A program made the translations under genes and the position numbers. Shown here piece after piece: positions 28,149-39,487 of a DNA stretch of 64,000 bases (position 1 is the first letter of the stretch; each line of letters starts with the position of its first letter). The DNA lies in assembly GCA_035571835.1 (NCBI GenBank), contig DATNBU010000026.1, positions 1 through 64,000 of the forward strand, written 5' to 3'. The notes below the pieces were generated by a model, which worked only from the letters and a program-made list of their open reading frames with translations, was not told the origin of the DNA and did not search any database. Source of the stretch: Candidatus Limnocylindrales bacterium. GTDB taxonomy: Bacteria; Desulfobacterota; Binatia; UBA1149; CAITLU01.

Positions 28149-31100
28149 ATGCTTGAGCGCGTGCTCGCCTTTTCGATCACGCATCGCGTGTTCGTCGTGA
28201 CGATGACGCTTGCGGCCGCGATGGTCGGAGCGTGGTCGCTGCTGCGTCTGCCGATCGATGCGGTGCCCGACATCACCAACCGCCAGGTGCAGGTCAACGC
28301 CGTCGCCCCGGCGCTGTCGCCTGTGGAAGTGGAAAAACAGGTCGCCTATCCGCTCGAGACGGCGATGGCCGGCGTTCCCGGTCTCGTCCAGACGCGCTCG
28401 TTCTCGCGAAACGGGTTCGCGCAGGTCACCGCCGTCTTCGACGACGGCGTCGATCTGTACTTTGCCCGCCAGCAGGTCAGCGAGCGTCTCGCGGCGGCGA
28501 GGGACGCACTGCCGCCGGGCGTCGAGCCATTGATGGGGCCGATCACCACCGGTCTCGGCGAGATCTACATGTGGACGGTCAAGTTCGATCATCCTCGCGG
28601 CGAGGGAGCCGAGCATGCCCACGGCGGTCCGGGCTGGCGCGCCGACGGTTCCTATCTCACGCCGGAAGGCGAGCGGCTGGTGAGCGAAACCGAGCTGCTC
28701 GCGTATCTCCGCACCGTGCAGGACTGGCTCATCCGTCCCCAGCTCAAGAACGTTCGCGGAGTCGCCGGAATCGATTCGATCGGCGGCTACGTCAAGCAGT
28801 ACCACGTCGAGCCGGACCTGCAGCGCATGACCGCGCACGGACTGACGTTCGAAGACGTCATCGAGCGCATCGAGAAGAACAATCGCAGCTCCGGCGCCGG
28901 CTACATCGAGCACAACGGCGAGTCCGTCACGGTGCGCACTGCCGGGCAGCTGACGACCGTTGCCGACCTCGAGCAGATCCCGCTCGTGGTCAGCCGCGGT
29001 GCTCCCGTGCGGCTGAAGGAAGTCGCCAGCGTACGGATCGGCAAGGAGCTGCGCACGGGTACCGCCACCGAAAATGGCGAAGAGGTCGTGCTCGGCACCG
29101 CGCTGATGCTGGTCGGTGCGAACAGCCGCACGGTCGCAGCGGCTGTCGATCGCCGCATCGGCGAGATCAACCGCACGCTTCCTCCCGACATCCATGCGAC
29201 GACTGTCCTCGACCGCACGTCACTGGTCGATGCGACGATCGGCACGGTTGCGAGAAACCTGTTCGAAGGCGCGCTTCTGGTCATCGTGATCCTGCTGCTG
29301 ACGCTCGGGAATTTTCGCGCTGCCTGCATCACGGCGGCCGCCATCCCGCTGTCGATGCTGCTGACGTCGGTCGCGATGGTCGAAGGCAGGATCAGCGGCA
29401 ACCTCATGAGCCTCGGTGCGATCGATTTCGGGCTGATCGTCGACGGTGCCGTCATCATCGTGGAGAACGCGCTGCGGCGTCTCGGCGAACGCCAGCAGGT
29501 GCTCGGCCGTCCGCTCGATCGCGAAGAGCGGCTTCCTCTCGTGCTGGCGGCGAGCAAAGAGGTTCTTACTGCCGCTGCGTTCGGCGCGGCCATCATCGTG
29601 ACGGTCTACGTTCCGGTGCTGGCGCTGACCGGGATCGAAGGAAAGATGTTCCGGCCGATGGCGCTCACCGTCATCTGCGCGCTGCTGTCGGCGTTCGTGC
29701 TGTCGATGACGTTCGTGCCGGCCATGGTTGCCCTCGTGATCACCGGGCGCGTGCGCGAATCCGAGAGCCGCGTGGTTGCGCTCGCCAAGCGGGCCTACGA
29801 GCCCGCGCTTCGCGTGGCGCTGCGGGCGCGCGGCGCCGTCGTGGCATCTGCAGTCCTTCTGTTCGGCGTCTGTCTCGTGCTGTTCCGCGGGCTCGGCCAG
29901 GAGTTCGCGCCGACGCTCGCGGAGCTCGACGTGGTGATCCAGGCCTTTCGCATTCCGGGCACCAGTCTCAGCGAAGCCACGATCATGCAGCGCGACATCG
30001 AACGGCGCCTCGAAACGCTGCCCGAGGTCGCATTCGTCTTCTCACGCACCGGAACCGCCGAAATGGCATCGGATCCGATGCCGCCGTACCTGTCGGATAC
30101 CTTCGTCGTGCTGAAACCCCGAAACGAGTGGCCAAGGCCCGGCGATACGAAGGAAGACGTGCGCGCGCGCATGGAAGAAGCAGTGGGCGAGCTTCCGGGC
30201 AGCGGATACGAATTCACGCAGCCGATCGAGATGCGCTTCAACGAATTGCTGGCGGGAGTGCGAGGCGATCTCGCGGTCAAGGTGTTCGGCGACGAGTTTG
30301 CGAGCCTCCAGCCGGTCGCCGCAAAAATCGCCGGCGTGCTGGATTCGATCGACGGGGCTGCGGAAGTGCGCGTCGAACAGGTCGAAGGTGCTCCGGCAGC
30401 GAGCGTCGTCGTGAACCGAAGTGCGCTGTCGCGTTATGGCCTTTCGGTCTCGGATGTCGAAGATGTGGTTTCGGTGGGCGTCGGCGGGCGCGTAGCGGGG
30501 CAGCTGTTCGAAGGCGATCGCCGGTTCGACATCGTCGTGCGGCTGCCGGAACAGCTTCGCAGCGACGTCAGCCTGCTCGAGCGCCTGCCGGTGCCGATCC
30601 TTCACGAGCAGCGCTCGTCCGGCGGAGCGCTCGAAGCCGTGCTCGAGGATCTGCCGCCGCACCTCGACTACCTGCCGCTGTCGGCCGTTGCGGACGTCCA
30701 CATCGCCGAGGGACTGAATCAGGTCAGCCGCGAGAACGGCAAGCGACGCATCGTCGTCCAGAGCAACGTCCGCGAGCGCGATCTCGGTTCGTTCGTCGAG
30801 GAAGCCAGGCGCCGGATTGCGGCGGAAGTTTCGCTTCCGCCCGGAACCTGGCTGGAGTGGGGCGGACAGTACGAGAACCTGGTCGAAGCCAAGGCGCGTC
30901 TCATGGTCGTGGTTCCGGCCTGCTTCCTCGTGATCTGCCTGCTTCTGTACTGGACGTTCGGCAGTGCGCGCCTGGCGGCGATGGTCTTCTCCGGTGTACC
31001 GCTGGCGATCTGCGGAGGGATCGTCGGACTGTGGCTGCGCGCGATGCCGTTCTCGATTTCTGCGGCGGTCGGTTTCATCGCGCTGTCCGGCGTCGCCGTT

Positions 31101-31430
31101 CTCAATGGTCTCGTCATGGTCACGTTCATCGATCAGCTGCTCGAGAAGGGTGCCGCGCAGCCTGCCGTGCAGGCGTCCGTGCAAGCCCCCGTGATGGAAG
31201 ACGCCATCATTCGCGGAGCGATGACGCGACTGCGTCCGGTGCTGATGACGGCGCTCGTCGCATCTCTCGGCTTCGTGCCGATGGCGCTTGCGACGGGCAC
31301 GGGAGCCGAGGTCCAGCGTCCGCTTGCGACCGTCGTGATCGGCGGCCTCGTATCGAGCACGATCCTGACGCTGTTCGTGCTGCCGGTGCTGTACTCGCTG
31401 ATGCGCGTGCGCGAGCGTGTTCGAGGATGA
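28149..31430 (+). CDS. czcA: Heavy-metal RND efflux pump, CzcA type
   Basis: The 1093-residue inner-membrane proton antiporter has the HME-RND signature in helix 4, DFGLIVDGAVIIVEN, with Asp426 and Asp432 as expected proton-relay acids. It also shows VPDITNRQVQVNA near the N-terminus, TIMQRDIERRL, FQQVSRENGKR-type porter segments and the usual twelve membrane helices. It is slightly longer than CzcA/CusA (about 1040-1060), partly from a His- and Gly-containing stretch near residue 155 (GEGAEHAHGGPGWRADG). The methionine cluster of CusA is not obvious, so divalent cations (Zn, Co, Cd, Ni) are more likely than Cu/Ag; this is inference. Confidence 0.93.
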   Translation: MLERVLAFSITHRVFVVTMTLAAAMVGAWSLLRLPIDAVPDITNRQVQVNAVAPALSPVEVEKQVAYPLETAMAGVPGLVQTRSFSRNGFAQVTAVFDDGVDLYFARQQVSERLAAARDALPPGVEPLMGPITTGLGEIYMWTVKFDHPRGEGAEHAHGGPGWRADGSYLTPEGERLVSETELLAYLRTVQDWLIRPQLKNVRGVAGIDSIGGYVKQYHVEPDLQRMTAHGLTFEDVIERIEKNNRSSGAGYIEHNGESVTVRTAGQLTTVADLEQIPLVVSRGAPVRLKEVASVRIGKELRTGTATENGEEVVLGTALMLVGANSRTVAAAVDRRIGEINRTLPPDIHATTVLDRTSLVDATIGTVARNLFEGALLVIVILLLTLGNFRAACITAAAIPLSMLLTSVAMVEGRISGNLMSLGAIDFGLIVDGAVIIVENALRRLGERQQVLGRPLDREERLPLVLAASKEVLTAAAFGAAIIVTVYVPVLALTGIEGKMFRPMALTVICALLSAFVLSMTFVPAMVALVITGRVRESESRVVALAKRAYEPALRVALRARGAVVASAVLLFGVCLVLFRGLGQEFAPTLAELDVVIQAFRIPGTSLSEATIMQRDIERRLETLPEVAFVFSRTGTAEMASDPMPPYLSDTFVVLKPRNEWPRPGDTKEDVRARMEEAVGELPGSGYEFTQPIEMRFNELLAGVRGDLAVKVFGDEFASLQPVAAKIAGVLDSIDGAAEVRVEQVEGAPAASVVVNRSALSRYGLSVSDVEDVVSVGVGGRVAGQLFEGDRRFDIVVRLPEQLRSDVSLLERLPVPILHEQRSSGGALEAVLEDLPPHLDYLPLSAVADVHIAEGLNQVSRENGKRRIVVQSNVRERDLGSFVEEARRRIAAEVSLPPGTWLEWGGQYENLVEAKARLMVVVPACFLVICLLLYWTFGSARLAAMVFSGVPLAICGGIVGLWLRAMPFSISAAVGFIALSGVAVLNGLVMVTFIDQLLEKGAAQPAVQASVQAPVMEDAIIRGAMTRLRPVLMTALVASLGFVPMALATGTGAEVQRPLATVVIGGLVSSTILTLFVLPVLYSLMRVRERVRG

Positions 31431-31666
31431 TCGGTAAAGCATCGCTGCGCATACGACTTTTCGCGCGGCATCGCGGGCGGACGACGCGCTGGCTCCGTCC
31501 TGCGTCCGTGCTATGGTCCGCGACCCGCTGACGCCGGAAGCTATCCGAGGTCATGCAATTGACCGAATGGAGGCAGTCGTCCGGCAACCCGACGACTGCA
31601 ATGACAGCAAATATGGCGCAGCCCGATCCCCAGCTCATTTCGACAGATTCCGAGGACCCCAGCAGC

Positions 31667-33502
31667 ATGATCAGCTCAGCTCCGCGCCGCGACGACCTGC
31701 GCAACGTCGCGATCATCGCCCACGTCGACCACGGCAAGACGACGCTCGTCGACGCCATGCTTCACCAGAGCGGCCTGTTCCGGGCCAACCAGCACGTGGT
31801 CGAACGCGTGATGGACTCGAACGCGCTCGAGCGCGAGCGCGGCATCACGATCCTCGCCAAGAACACGGCGGTCGTCTACCACAACGTCCGCATCAACATC
31901 GTCGACACGCCGGGCCACGCCGACTTCGGCGGCGAAGTCGAGCGCACGCTCGCGATGGTTGACGGCGTGATGCTGCTCGTCGACGCATCGGAGGGCCCGC
32001 TTCCGCAGACCCGCTTCGTGCTGCAGAAGGCGCTTTCGCTCGGGCTCGTGCCGATCGTCTGCATCAACAAGATCGACCGCGCCGACGCGCGCATCCAGGA
32101 AGTGCTGAACGAGGTCTACGATCTTTTCATCGACCTCGATGCGCACGAGAGCCAGCTCGAGTTCCCGGTCATCTATACGAACGCACGCGTCGGCACGGCG
32201 ACGACCAATCTCGCGGAGCCGGCGACCAACCTGAAAGCCCTGTTCGACACCATCGTCGCGGCGCTGCCCGGGCCTCAGGGCGACCCCGACGCGCCCGTCC
32301 AGTTCCAGTGCAACAACCTCGACTACAACGAGTACGTCGGCCGGCTTGCCATCGGCCGCATCAAGAACGGCAAGCTCACCAAGGGCCAGATGTTCTCGCT
32401 GTGCCGCGACGGCCAGCCGAACCGGCTCGTCAAGATCACGCAGCTCTATTCGTGGAAGGGCTTCCAGCGCAGCGAGTCCGAGGAATGCCTGGCCGGCGAC
32501 ATCGTCGCCGTGGCCGGCATCGAGGACATCCTGATCGGAGACACGATCGGCGAGCGCGAGAACCCGATTGCACTGCCGCCGATCCGCGTCGATGAGCCGA
32601 CGATCTCGATGATCTTCAGCGCCAACAACGGGCCGTGGGCCGGAAGAGAAGGCGAGCACGTCACGTCGCGCAAGCTGCGCGAGCGGCTCTACCAGGAGCA
32701 GCGCCGCAACGTCAGCATGCGCATCGAGGACACCGACTCGCCCGATTCGATCAAGGTGACCGGCCGCGGCGAGCTCCAGCTCGGCATCCTGATCGAGACC
32801 ATGCGGCGCGAAGGCTACGAAATGCAGGTTTCCCGGCCGACCGTCGTCACCCGCGTGATCGACGGCGTGCGTCACGAGCCGATGGAGCTGCTCGTCATCG
32901 ACGTGGCCGAGGACTACATCGGCGTCGTCACGCAGCTGCTCGCGCTGCGCAAGGGCAAGATGACCAAGATGCTGCCGGCCGGCACCGGGCGCATGCGCAT
33001 GGAGTTCAAGGTTCCGTCGCGCGGCCTGATCGGCCTGCGCTCGCGGTTCCTGACCGAAACCCGCGGCACCGGCATCATGAACGCGCTGTTCGACGGCTGG
33101 ATCCCGTGGACCGGGACCATCGAGGCCCGGACCAACGGCGCGCTCGTGGCCGACCGGGAAGGGGTCGCGACGCCGTACTCGGTCTTCCATCTGCAGGAGC
33201 GCGGCGTCATGTTCATTTCGCCGGGCACGAAAGTTTACGAAGGCATGGTCATAGGCGAATATTCGCGCGACAATGACCTCGACATCAACATCGTCCGCGA
33301 GAAGAAGCTGACGAACATGCGCGCGAGCGGCCACGACGAAGCGGTCGTGATCACTCCCGCCCGTCCGATGGGGCTCGAGGCGGCCGTCGAATGGATCGCG
33401 GACGATGAGCTGGTCGAAGTGACGCCGAAGTCGATCCGCCTTCGCAAGCGCATGCTGAGGCAGAACGACCGGCCGAAGAAGAAGCAGGAAGAAGAAGCCT
33501 GA
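31667..33502 (+). CDS. typA: Ribosome-associated GTPase TypA/BipA
   Basis: With the ATG at 31667 (GAGGA upstream) the protein is 611 residues, close to E. coli TypA (607), and starts [20 protein letters not shown]. GTPase motifs are G1 AHVDHGKT, G2 ERERGITI, G3 [10 protein letters not shown] and G4 NKID. Domains II and V and the family-specific C-terminal end follow. It aids 50S assembly and stress adaptation. Earlier in-frame starts at 31553, 31601 and 31613 add residues with no homology. Confidence 0.95.
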   Translation: MISSAPRRDDLRNVAIIAHVDHGKTTLVDAMLHQSGLFRANQHVVERVMDSNALERERGITILAKNTAVVYHNVRINIVDTPGHADFGGEVERTLAMVDGVMLLVDASEGPLPQTRFVLQKALSLGLVPIVCINKIDRADARIQEVLNEVYDLFIDLDAHESQLEFPVIYTNARVGTATTNLAEPATNLKALFDTIVAALPGPQGDPDAPVQFQCNNLDYNEYVGRLAIGRIKNGKLTKGQMFSLCRDGQPNRLVKITQLYSWKGFQRSESEECLAGDIVAVAGIEDILIGDTIGERENPIALPPIRVDEPTISMIFSANNGPWAGREGEHVTSRKLRERLYQEQRRNVSMRIEDTDSPDSIKVTGRGELQLGILIETMRREGYEMQVSRPTVVTRVIDGVRHEPMELLVIDVAEDYIGVVTQLLALRKGKMTKMLPAGTGRMRMEFKVPSRGLIGLRSRFLTETRGTGIMNALFDGWIPWTGTIEARTNGALVADREGVATPYSVFHLQERGVMFISPGTKVYEGMVIGEYSRDNDLDINIVREKKLTNMRASGHDEAVVITPARPMGLEAAVEWIADDELVEVTPKSIRLRKRMLRQNDRPKKKQEEEA

Positions 33503-33563
33503 GCCGTCCGCGAGGGGAGTGCGACAGACCGGCGGCCGGGTTTGGGGATGACCGGAGGCACGC

Positions 33564-34883
33564 ATGATCGACTCACTCGCCATCGCGGTACTGTTCGCAT
33601 CCACGGTTTCGGCCATCCTCACCGTGTTCCTGCTGATGCGCAGCGGCGGGGACGCAGCATCGGAAATCTCCAATCTCGAGGGAGTGCTTCAGGGCGAGAT
33701 GCGTCTCGGCCGCGAGGAAGCCGCCCGCGCCGCTCGCGAGCTTCGCGAGGAGAACGCGCGGTCAGCGGCTGCGCTGCGCGAGGAAGACGCGCGCTCGGCC
33801 GCCGCGCTTCGTGAAGAGCTCGCGCGCGTGACGGGTCTGCTGCGGGACAGCGTTGACCAGCGGCTGCGGGATCTTCAGACCGGCAACGAGGCCAGGCTCG
33901 ACGAGATGCGCCGCACCGTCGACGAGAAGCTTCACGACACGCTCGAGAAGCGGCTCGGCGAATCGTTCCGCACCGTCAGCGTCCAGCTCGAAGCCGTCCA
34001 CAAGGGCCTCGGCGAAATGCAGACGCTCGCGTCCGGCGTCGGCGATCTCAAGAAGGTCCTGTCGAATGTGAAGGCACGCGGCACGTGGGGCGAGGTGCAG
34101 CTCGGCGCGCTGCTCGAGCAGGTGCTGATTCCCGAACAGTTCGACCGCAACGTTGCGACGCGGCGCGGCTCGCGCGACGTCGTGGAGTTTGCCGTGCGTC
34201 TGCCCGGAACCGGCGACAGCGGCATCGTGCATCTGCCGATCGATTCGAAATTCCCGATGGAAGACTACGCACGCCTTGTCGATGCGTCCGATGCAGGCGA
34301 TCGCGAAGGCGCCGAGCGCGCGTCGGCGGATCTCGCGCGGGCCGTCCGCAAGTGCGCGCAGGACATCCGCGACAAGTACCTCGACCCGCCGCACACGACC
34401 GACTTCGGCATTCTGTTTCTTCCGACCGAAGGCCTCTTCGCCGAGGTCGTCCGCCATCCCGGCCTCTCCGAGGAGCTGCACCAGAAATTCCGCGTGGTCG
34501 CGACCGGCCCGACGACGCTCGCCGCCACGCTGTCGAGCCTGCGCATGGGCTTTCGCACGCTCGCGATCGAAAAGCGCGCGAGCGAGGTCTGGCAGGTGCT
34601 CGCTGCCGTAAAGACCGAGTTCCAGAAGTTCGGCGGAGTGCTCTCGAAGGTGAAATCGCAACTCGAAACCGCGACACGCACCATTGACGAGACCGGCGTG
34701 CGCACGCGTGTGATGCAGAAGCGGCTGGGCGATGTCGAATCGCTGTCGGATGAGAAGGCTGCCGCTGTGCTCGGCACCGCCGATTCGTCGCCGGCGGAGG
34801 TTGCGGACGCAGAAGAGGTGCTTCTGGAGCCGGCGATGCCGGCCGCGGCTGCGCCGCTCGCAGGTCAGGGAACCGACGGCTGA
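33564..34883 (+). CDS. rmuC: DNA recombination protein RmuC
   Basis: The 439-residue protein has an N-terminal membrane helix (IAVLFASTVSAILTVFLLM), a long coiled coil at residues 35-150 with ALREEDARSAAALREE repeats, and the RmuC nuclease-like domain from about residue 165. Landmarks are VKARGTWGEVQLGALLEQVL, DSKFPMEDY, YLDPPHTTDFGILFLPTEGL and TTLAATLSSLRMGFRTL. RmuC limits inversions and processes DNA at replication or recombination intermediates. It lies 61 bp after typA. Confidence 0.94.
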   Translation: MIDSLAIAVLFASTVSAILTVFLLMRSGGDAASEISNLEGVLQGEMRLGREEAARAARELREENARSAAALREEDARSAAALREELARVTGLLRDSVDQRLRDLQTGNEARLDEMRRTVDEKLHDTLEKRLGESFRTVSVQLEAVHKGLGEMQTLASGVGDLKKVLSNVKARGTWGEVQLGALLEQVLIPEQFDRNVATRRGSRDVVEFAVRLPGTGDSGIVHLPIDSKFPMEDYARLVDASDAGDREGAERASADLARAVRKCAQDIRDKYLDPPHTTDFGILFLPTEGLFAEVVRHPGLSEELHQKFRVVATGPTTLAATLSSLRMGFRTLAIEKRASEVWQVLAAVKTEFQKFGGVLSKVKSQLETATRTIDETGVRTRVMQKRLGDVESLSDEKAAAVLGTADSSPAEVADAEEVLLEPAMPAAAAPLAGQGTDG

Positions 34884-34941
34884 CGCGTAAGTCGCGGGAC
34901 TACGACGTCGCGAGCTGCACCGCTGCGTCTATTGCGGGCTT

Positions 34942-35058
34942 CTACATATGGAAGCCGAAAAGCCACAGCAGAAGGATGAGCGGCAGCGGGATACCCACCA
35001 ACCAGAGAAGCGCGCCGCGCGCGAAACCGCTTTCCGGATTTTTCTTTGATGCGTCCAT
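34942..35058 (-). CDS. 38-residue single-helix membrane peptide
   Basis: A short frame is clearly preceded by a strong ribosome site (AGGAG, about 9 nt before ATG at 35058). The product begins MDASKKNPESGFARGALL, then a hydrophobic helix WLVGIPLPLILLLWLFGF, and ends HM. The charged head and a single membrane helix with a double-proline kink suggest an inner-membrane small protein. I do not recognise its function. It is convergent with rmuC. Confidence 0.65.
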   Translation of the reverse strand: MDASKKNPESGFARGALLWLVGIPLPLILLLWLFGFHM

Positions 35059-35285
35059 GACTCGAATCTCCTGTTGCTCTTGCGATCGATTCGCGTCGAG
35101 CAGGAGCGACGTTACAGCGAGTCGAGGGGTTCAGACAGTAGCGAAGATGAAAGAGAGCACCGCATCGGGTCGGTTTCGCGCGCGATATCACCCGCATTTG
35201 CCACAACTCGCTCGCCACCCGGGTGTTCCGGCGGCCGCCCGCTCATGCGACTCCGCGGCGACGTGTGGAGAGGTGAGTACGGGCG

Positions 35286-36719
35286 CTAGGATTCGCGCAT
35301 CATCTCCTCATAAGCGTCGAGCGCCAGGCGCCTGGCCCGGTCGTGCGCGACGATCGGTTCCGGGTACGTCTCGCCGATGCGAACGCCTGCGGCAGCGAGC
35401 ACGAGGGGCGGTGCGGACGACGGCTCGTGGATCCACTTCGCGTCGAGCCGCGAAAGCTCGGGCAGCCAGCGCCGCAGATACTCGCCGTCCGGGTCGAAAC
35501 GCCGGCTCTGCACCACGGGGTTGAAGATCCGGAAGAACGGCGCCGCGTCCGCGCCGCAGCCCGCCACCCACTGCCAGCCGAGAGTATTGTTGGCAAGGTC
35601 CGCGTCGACGAGCGTGTCCCAGAACCAGCGCGCACCGTGCTGCCACGCTACGGCGAGATCCTTGACGAGGAACGACGCGGAGATCATGCGCACGCGATTG
35701 TGCATCCAGCCGGTCGTCCAAAGCTCGCGCATGCCGGCGTCGACGATCGGGTAGCCCGTGGCTCCGCGCTGCCACGCCCGAAGCCGCTGCGGATCGTCCG
35801 TCCAGCGCAGACGCGAGAACTCCGTCCGCAGCGGAGCAGCGGTCGTCTGCGGAAAATGAAAGAGCAGGTGATGGCCGAACTCGCGCCAGCCGATCTGCCG
35901 CAGCCACGCTTCCGCCGCGGCGTCCGACCCGTGCGCCGACTTCTGCACAGTACTCCAGACTTCGCGCACGCTGATCTCGCCGAAATGCAGGTGTGACGAC
36001 AGCCGCGAGGTTCCGGCGATGTCGGGTTGGTCGCGCGCGGACGGATACTGTGCGAGTGCGCTTTCGACAAAACTCTGCAGCACCGCTCGTGCGCCTGCTT
36101 CGCCGGGCGTCCATCGTGCCCGCATTCCTTGCGTCCAGTCGACGTCGGGCTCGAGCGCGAGCGAATCGATGGACTCACCGCCGGGCCATGACGACGGCGC
36201 CGGAATCGTGCCGGGCGGATCGCGCGGCTGCTCGATGCGTACGCGCGCAAGCAGCGATCGCCAGAATGGCGTGAAGACCCGGTACGGCGTGCGGTCCGTT
36301 TTCGCGCTGTCGGCGGGTTTGCGAAGCAGGGCCGATTCGAAGCGCTGCACCTCGATTCGATCACCACGAAGAGCCCGCTCGACGCGCGCATCGCGTGCAA
36401 GAACTGCAGGTTCGTAGCGATCGTTCCAGAACACGGCATCGGCGGCGCATTCGCTCGCGACCGAGCGAAGCACGCCGAGAGCCGGGCCGCGGCGAACGAT
36501 GAGCCGCGAACCGTGCTCCTCCAGCGATGCGGCAAGAGCGCGCAGCGACTTGTCGAGCCACCAGCGCGATGCGGCGCCGGGCGCCCACGGTTCTTCTTCC
36601 TCCGGAGACCAGACGAAAAGCGGGATCACACTTCCGCCGCGCCCGGCCGCAGCATCGAGCGCAGGGTTGTCATGAAGGCGAAGGTCCGAGCGCAGCCAGA
36701 GAATCGTCGTACCCTTCAC
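35286..36719 (-). CDS. phrB: Deoxyribodipyrimidine photolyase
   Basis: The FAD-dependent DNA repair enzyme reverses UV cyclobutane pyrimidine dimers with light. The N-terminal antenna domain starts TTILWLRSDLRLHDNPAL. The FAD domain carries TSRLSSHLHFGEISVREVW, WRQ-like WLRQIGWREF, the GYPIVDAGMRELWTTGWMHN and NRVRMISASFLVKDL segments, and DADLANNTLGWQWVAGCG. A GTG at 36719 gives 477 residues and fits the family start; a TTG at 36755 is the alternative. Divergent from the GDT1 gene. Confidence 0.94.
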   Translation of the reverse strand: MKGTTILWLRSDLRLHDNPALDAAAGRGGSVIPLFVWSPEEEEPWAPGAASRWWLDKSLRALAASLEEHGSRLIVRRGPALGVLRSVASECAADAVFWNDRYEPAVLARDARVERALRGDRIEVQRFESALLRKPADSAKTDRTPYRVFTPFWRSLLARVRIEQPRDPPGTIPAPSSWPGGESIDSLALEPDVDWTQGMRARWTPGEAGARAVLQSFVESALAQYPSARDQPDIAGTSRLSSHLHFGEISVREVWSTVQKSAHGSDAAAEAWLRQIGWREFGHHLLFHFPQTTAAPLRTEFSRLRWTDDPQRLRAWQRGATGYPIVDAGMRELWTTGWMHNRVRMISASFLVKDLAVAWQHGARWFWDTLVDADLANNTLGWQWVAGCGADAAPFFRIFNPVVQSRRFDPDGEYLRRWLPELSRLDAKWIHEPSSAPPLVLAAAGVRIGETYPEPIVAHDRARRLALDAYEEMMRES

Positions 36720-36885
36720 GCAGCGGAACGTAGGGGCGCCTGTGACTTGGCGCAAACGGCGTCGTGCCGCAGCACGCTCCTCCGCGCCGACGCCCTACGG
36801 TACGACTTGCAGCGGGCACACATCTTCCGCGCGGGGGCGAACCGCACGGCTTGCACCGCGAAGGGTGACCAGTACCTTCGTACGC

Positions 36886-37158
36886 ATGGATACGAAGCTG
36901 TTCCTCACGATCGTTTCGACGGTCTTCTTCGCAGAGCTCGGCGACAAGACCCAGCTCGCAACGATGCTGTACGCGGCGCGCAGCCCGGGCGACAAGTGGA
37001 CGGTCTTTGCCGGCTCGGCTGTTGCGCTCGTGCTCGCATCCGCGCTCGGCGTGATGGCCGGCGAGCTCATCTCGCGAACCGTCGACGGCCGCACGCTGAC
37101 CCGCATCGCGGGTGCGGGCTTCATCGTGATCGGCATCTGGACGCTGGCAAGGGCATGA
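36886..37158 (+). CDS. Half-size GDT1/TMEM165 (UPF0016) cation transporter
   Basis: The 90-residue protein has one copy of the family core: a helix with [14 protein letters not shown] near residue 15 (the ExGDK[ST] motif), a second helix [20 protein letters not shown] and a third [12 protein letters not shown]. Eukaryotic and many bacterial members have two such units; half-size ones pair as dimers. The family exchanges Mn2+/Ca2+ for protons. The start is the ATG at 36886, since the open frame upstream is not homologous. Confidence 0.88.
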   Translation: MDTKLFLTIVSTVFFAELGDKTQLATMLYAARSPGDKWTVFAGSAVALVLASALGVMAGELISRTVDGRTLTRIAGAGFIVIGIWTLARA

Positions 37159-37246
37159 CGCGCTGACTACCATCCGGCGCCGCTCGCGACCCGCAGGCGA
37201 ACGCCTGCGACGGATGACCTCGTATCCGCGGCCCAGGAGGACCTTC

Positions 37247-39487
37247 ATGCGCCGATCCGTTCTCGCGCCCGTGCTGGCTGTTGCCGGCGGACTCGCACTG
37301 GCAAGCATCGCCGGAGCCCAGGGCATTCCGGGCGCCGTCGGCCATTCTGACGGAAGCACCGCACCGGCCGTCGAAGGCGCGAGCGGCCAGGCCAACTCAT
37401 CGCACTCCGCCATCGCTCCTGCCGGCGCGACCGGCACGCCTGCGTCGCTGGCCTTCGGCATGTCGGGAGTCCGCGGTCCCATCAGCGCACCGTCGGCTGC
37501 GGCCCAGGCGGCTTTCGCGCGAACCGCGACGATCGACGATGCGGCCCTCGTGGCCGCCGGCAGCGACGCCGGCGACTGGATCACGCACGGGCGCACGTAC
37601 TCGGAGCAGCGCTATACGCCGCTCGACGAAATCAACGACGGCAACGTCGCCAAGCTCAAGCCGGTCTGGTCGTTTTCGACGGGCCTTCCGCGCGGTCACG
37701 AAGCTACGCCGCTCGCGGTCGACGGCGTGCTGTTCTTTACCGGCTCATGGTCGGTGGTCTTTGCCGTCGACGCCCGCAACGGCGCGCTGCTCTGGCGCTA
37801 CGATCCGAAGGTGCCCGGCGAGACGGGACCCAAGGCGTGCTGCGACGTGGTCAACCGCGGCGTCGCAATCTACGAAGGAAAAGTCTTCGTCGGCGCGCTC
37901 GACGGCAGGCTGATCGCACTCGACGCGAAGACCGGAAAGCTGCTGTGGGAGAAAGTCACCGTCGACCAGACGCGGCCGTACACGATCACGGGCGCTCCGC
38001 GCATCGTCAAAGGCAAGGTCATCATCGGCAACGGCGGCGCCGAGCTCGGCGTGCGCGGCTACATCTCGGCATACGATCCCAACAACGGCACGATGCTGTG
38101 GCGCACGTTCACCGTACCCGGAAATCCCGAAGAAAAGTTCGAATCGAAAGCGCTCGAAGCCGCTGCACCGACGTGGAAGGGCGGCAAGTGGTGGGAAGTC
38201 GGCGGCGGCGGAACCGCGTGGGATTCGATGGCGTTCGATCCCGACCTCGATCTTCTTTACGTCGGCACCGGAAACGGCTCGCCGTGGGTTCGCTACCTTC
38301 GCAGCCCCGGCGGCGGCGACAACCTGTACCTTTCGTGCATCCTCGCGCTCAAGCCGGACACCGGCGAGATCGTCTGGCACTACCAGACGACGCCCGGCGA
38401 CACGTGGGACTTTACCGCCACGCAGCACATGATCCTTGCCGACCTCAAGATCGGCGGCGAAATCCGCAAAGTGATCATGCAGGCCCCGAAGAACGGTTTC
38501 TTCTACGTCGTCGATCGCACCAGCGGCAAGCTCATCTCCGCCGAGAAATACGTCGAGGCGACGTGGGCGGAAAAAGTCGATCTCGCGACCGGCAGGCCGA
38601 TCGAAGTCAAAGGCCAGGACTTCAAGGACGAGCTCGCGTTCGTCAAGCCCACGCCGTTCGGCGGGCACAACTGGCAGCCGATGTCGTTCAGCCCGAAGAC
38701 CGGCCTCGTCTACATTCCCGCGCAGGAGATCACCGCGGTCTATCGCCGGCGGAGCGACTTCGAGTATCACCCCGGCAACTGGAACACCGGCACCGACTTC
38801 AACGTGTTCTCGCTGCTGACGCCCGATCTCGTCTCCGGTCACCTGCTCGCGTGGGATCCGGTTCGGCAGAAGGAAGTCTGGCGTCATCCGTATGCGGTGC
38901 CGTGGAACGGCGGCACGCTGGCGACCGGCGGCAATCTCGTGTTCCAGGGAACAGCCGACGGCCGCTTCCTCGCGTTCAATGCGTCGACCGGCAAGGAGCT
39001 GTGGGAAGGCCGCACCGGAACCGGTGTCGGCGCCGGACCGATCAGCTACCAGATCGACGGCAAGCAGTACGTGACCGTCGTTGCGGGCTGGGGAGGCGCG
39101 TTCGCGCTCGCCGGCGGAGCTGCGGCGCCGGCCAACAACGAGAGCGTCGGCCGCGTGATCACATGGTCGCTGCCGGTCGACTCGGCGCCGCTGACGGCCA
39201 AGGCCGTCGTCGACATGATCGACAAGGATGGTGAGCTTGCGGCCGGCGAGCGTCTCTACCATCGCAACTGCGCCGACTGTCACGGCTCGGCCGCAGTCTC
39301 GTCGGTCAAGGCGATCCCGGACCTGCGCTTCACGCCGCTGCCGTACGAAGCGTTCGACGCTGTCGTGCGCCAGGGACTCAAAGTCTCCAACGGCATGCCG
39401 AATCTCAGCCGATGGGTTACCGCGAACGACACGGCGCTCATCAAGAAATGGCTCGAGTCGATCCGCGACAAGTCGCCCGCGCGATGA
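37247..39487 (+). CDS. PQQ-dependent quinohemoprotein alcohol dehydrogenase
   Basis: From the ATG at 37247 (AGGAGG upstream) the protein is 746 residues. It has a signal peptide, a roughly 60-residue Ala/Ser-rich linker, an eight-bladed PQQ propeller and a C-terminal cytochrome c with CADCH at residues 675-679. The vicinal Cys198-Cys199 pair over PQQ is present ([10 protein letters not shown]). The catalytic Asp388 sits in [12 protein letters not shown]. The residue two positions on is Thr390, not Asp, so the metal is predicted to be calcium rather than a lanthanide. It would oxidise alcohols in the periplasm and pass electrons through its haem. The downstream TonB receptor is translationally coupled. 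Confidence 0.93.
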   Translation: MRRSVLAPVLAVAGGLALASIAGAQGIPGAVGHSDGSTAPAVEGASGQANSSHSAIAPAGATGTPASLAFGMSGVRGPISAPSAAAQAAFARTATIDDAALVAAGSDAGDWITHGRTYSEQRYTPLDEINDGNVAKLKPVWSFSTGLPRGHEATPLAVDGVLFFTGSWSVVFAVDARNGALLWRYDPKVPGETGPKACCDVVNRGVAIYEGKVFVGALDGRLIALDAKTGKLLWEKVTVDQTRPYTITGAPRIVKGKVIIGNGGAELGVRGYISAYDPNNGTMLWRTFTVPGNPEEKFESKALEAAAPTWKGGKWWEVGGGGTAWDSMAFDPDLDLLYVGTGNGSPWVRYLRSPGGGDNLYLSCILALKPDTGEIVWHYQTTPGDTWDFTATQHMILADLKIGGEIRKVIMQAPKNGFFYVVDRTSGKLISAEKYVEATWAEKVDLATGRPIEVKGQDFKDELAFVKPTPFGGHNWQPMSFSPKTGLVYIPAQEITAVYRRRSDFEYHPGNWNTGTDFNVFSLLTPDLVSGHLLAWDPVRQKEVWRHPYAVPWNGGTLATGGNLVFQGTADGRFLAFNASTGKELWEGRTGTGVGAGPISYQIDGKQYVTVVAGWGGAFALAGGAAAPANNESVGRVITWSLPVDSAPLTAKAVVDMIDKDGELAAGERLYHRNCADCHGSAAVSSVKAIPDLRFTPLPYEAFDAVVRQGLKVSNGMPNLSRWVTANDTALIKKWLESIRDKSPAR

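Noticed and set aside
32308..33276. Frames within typA in other registers
   Set aside because: Composition is dominated by Arg and Ala, typical of frame-shifted reading of GC-rich genes; typA is intact.
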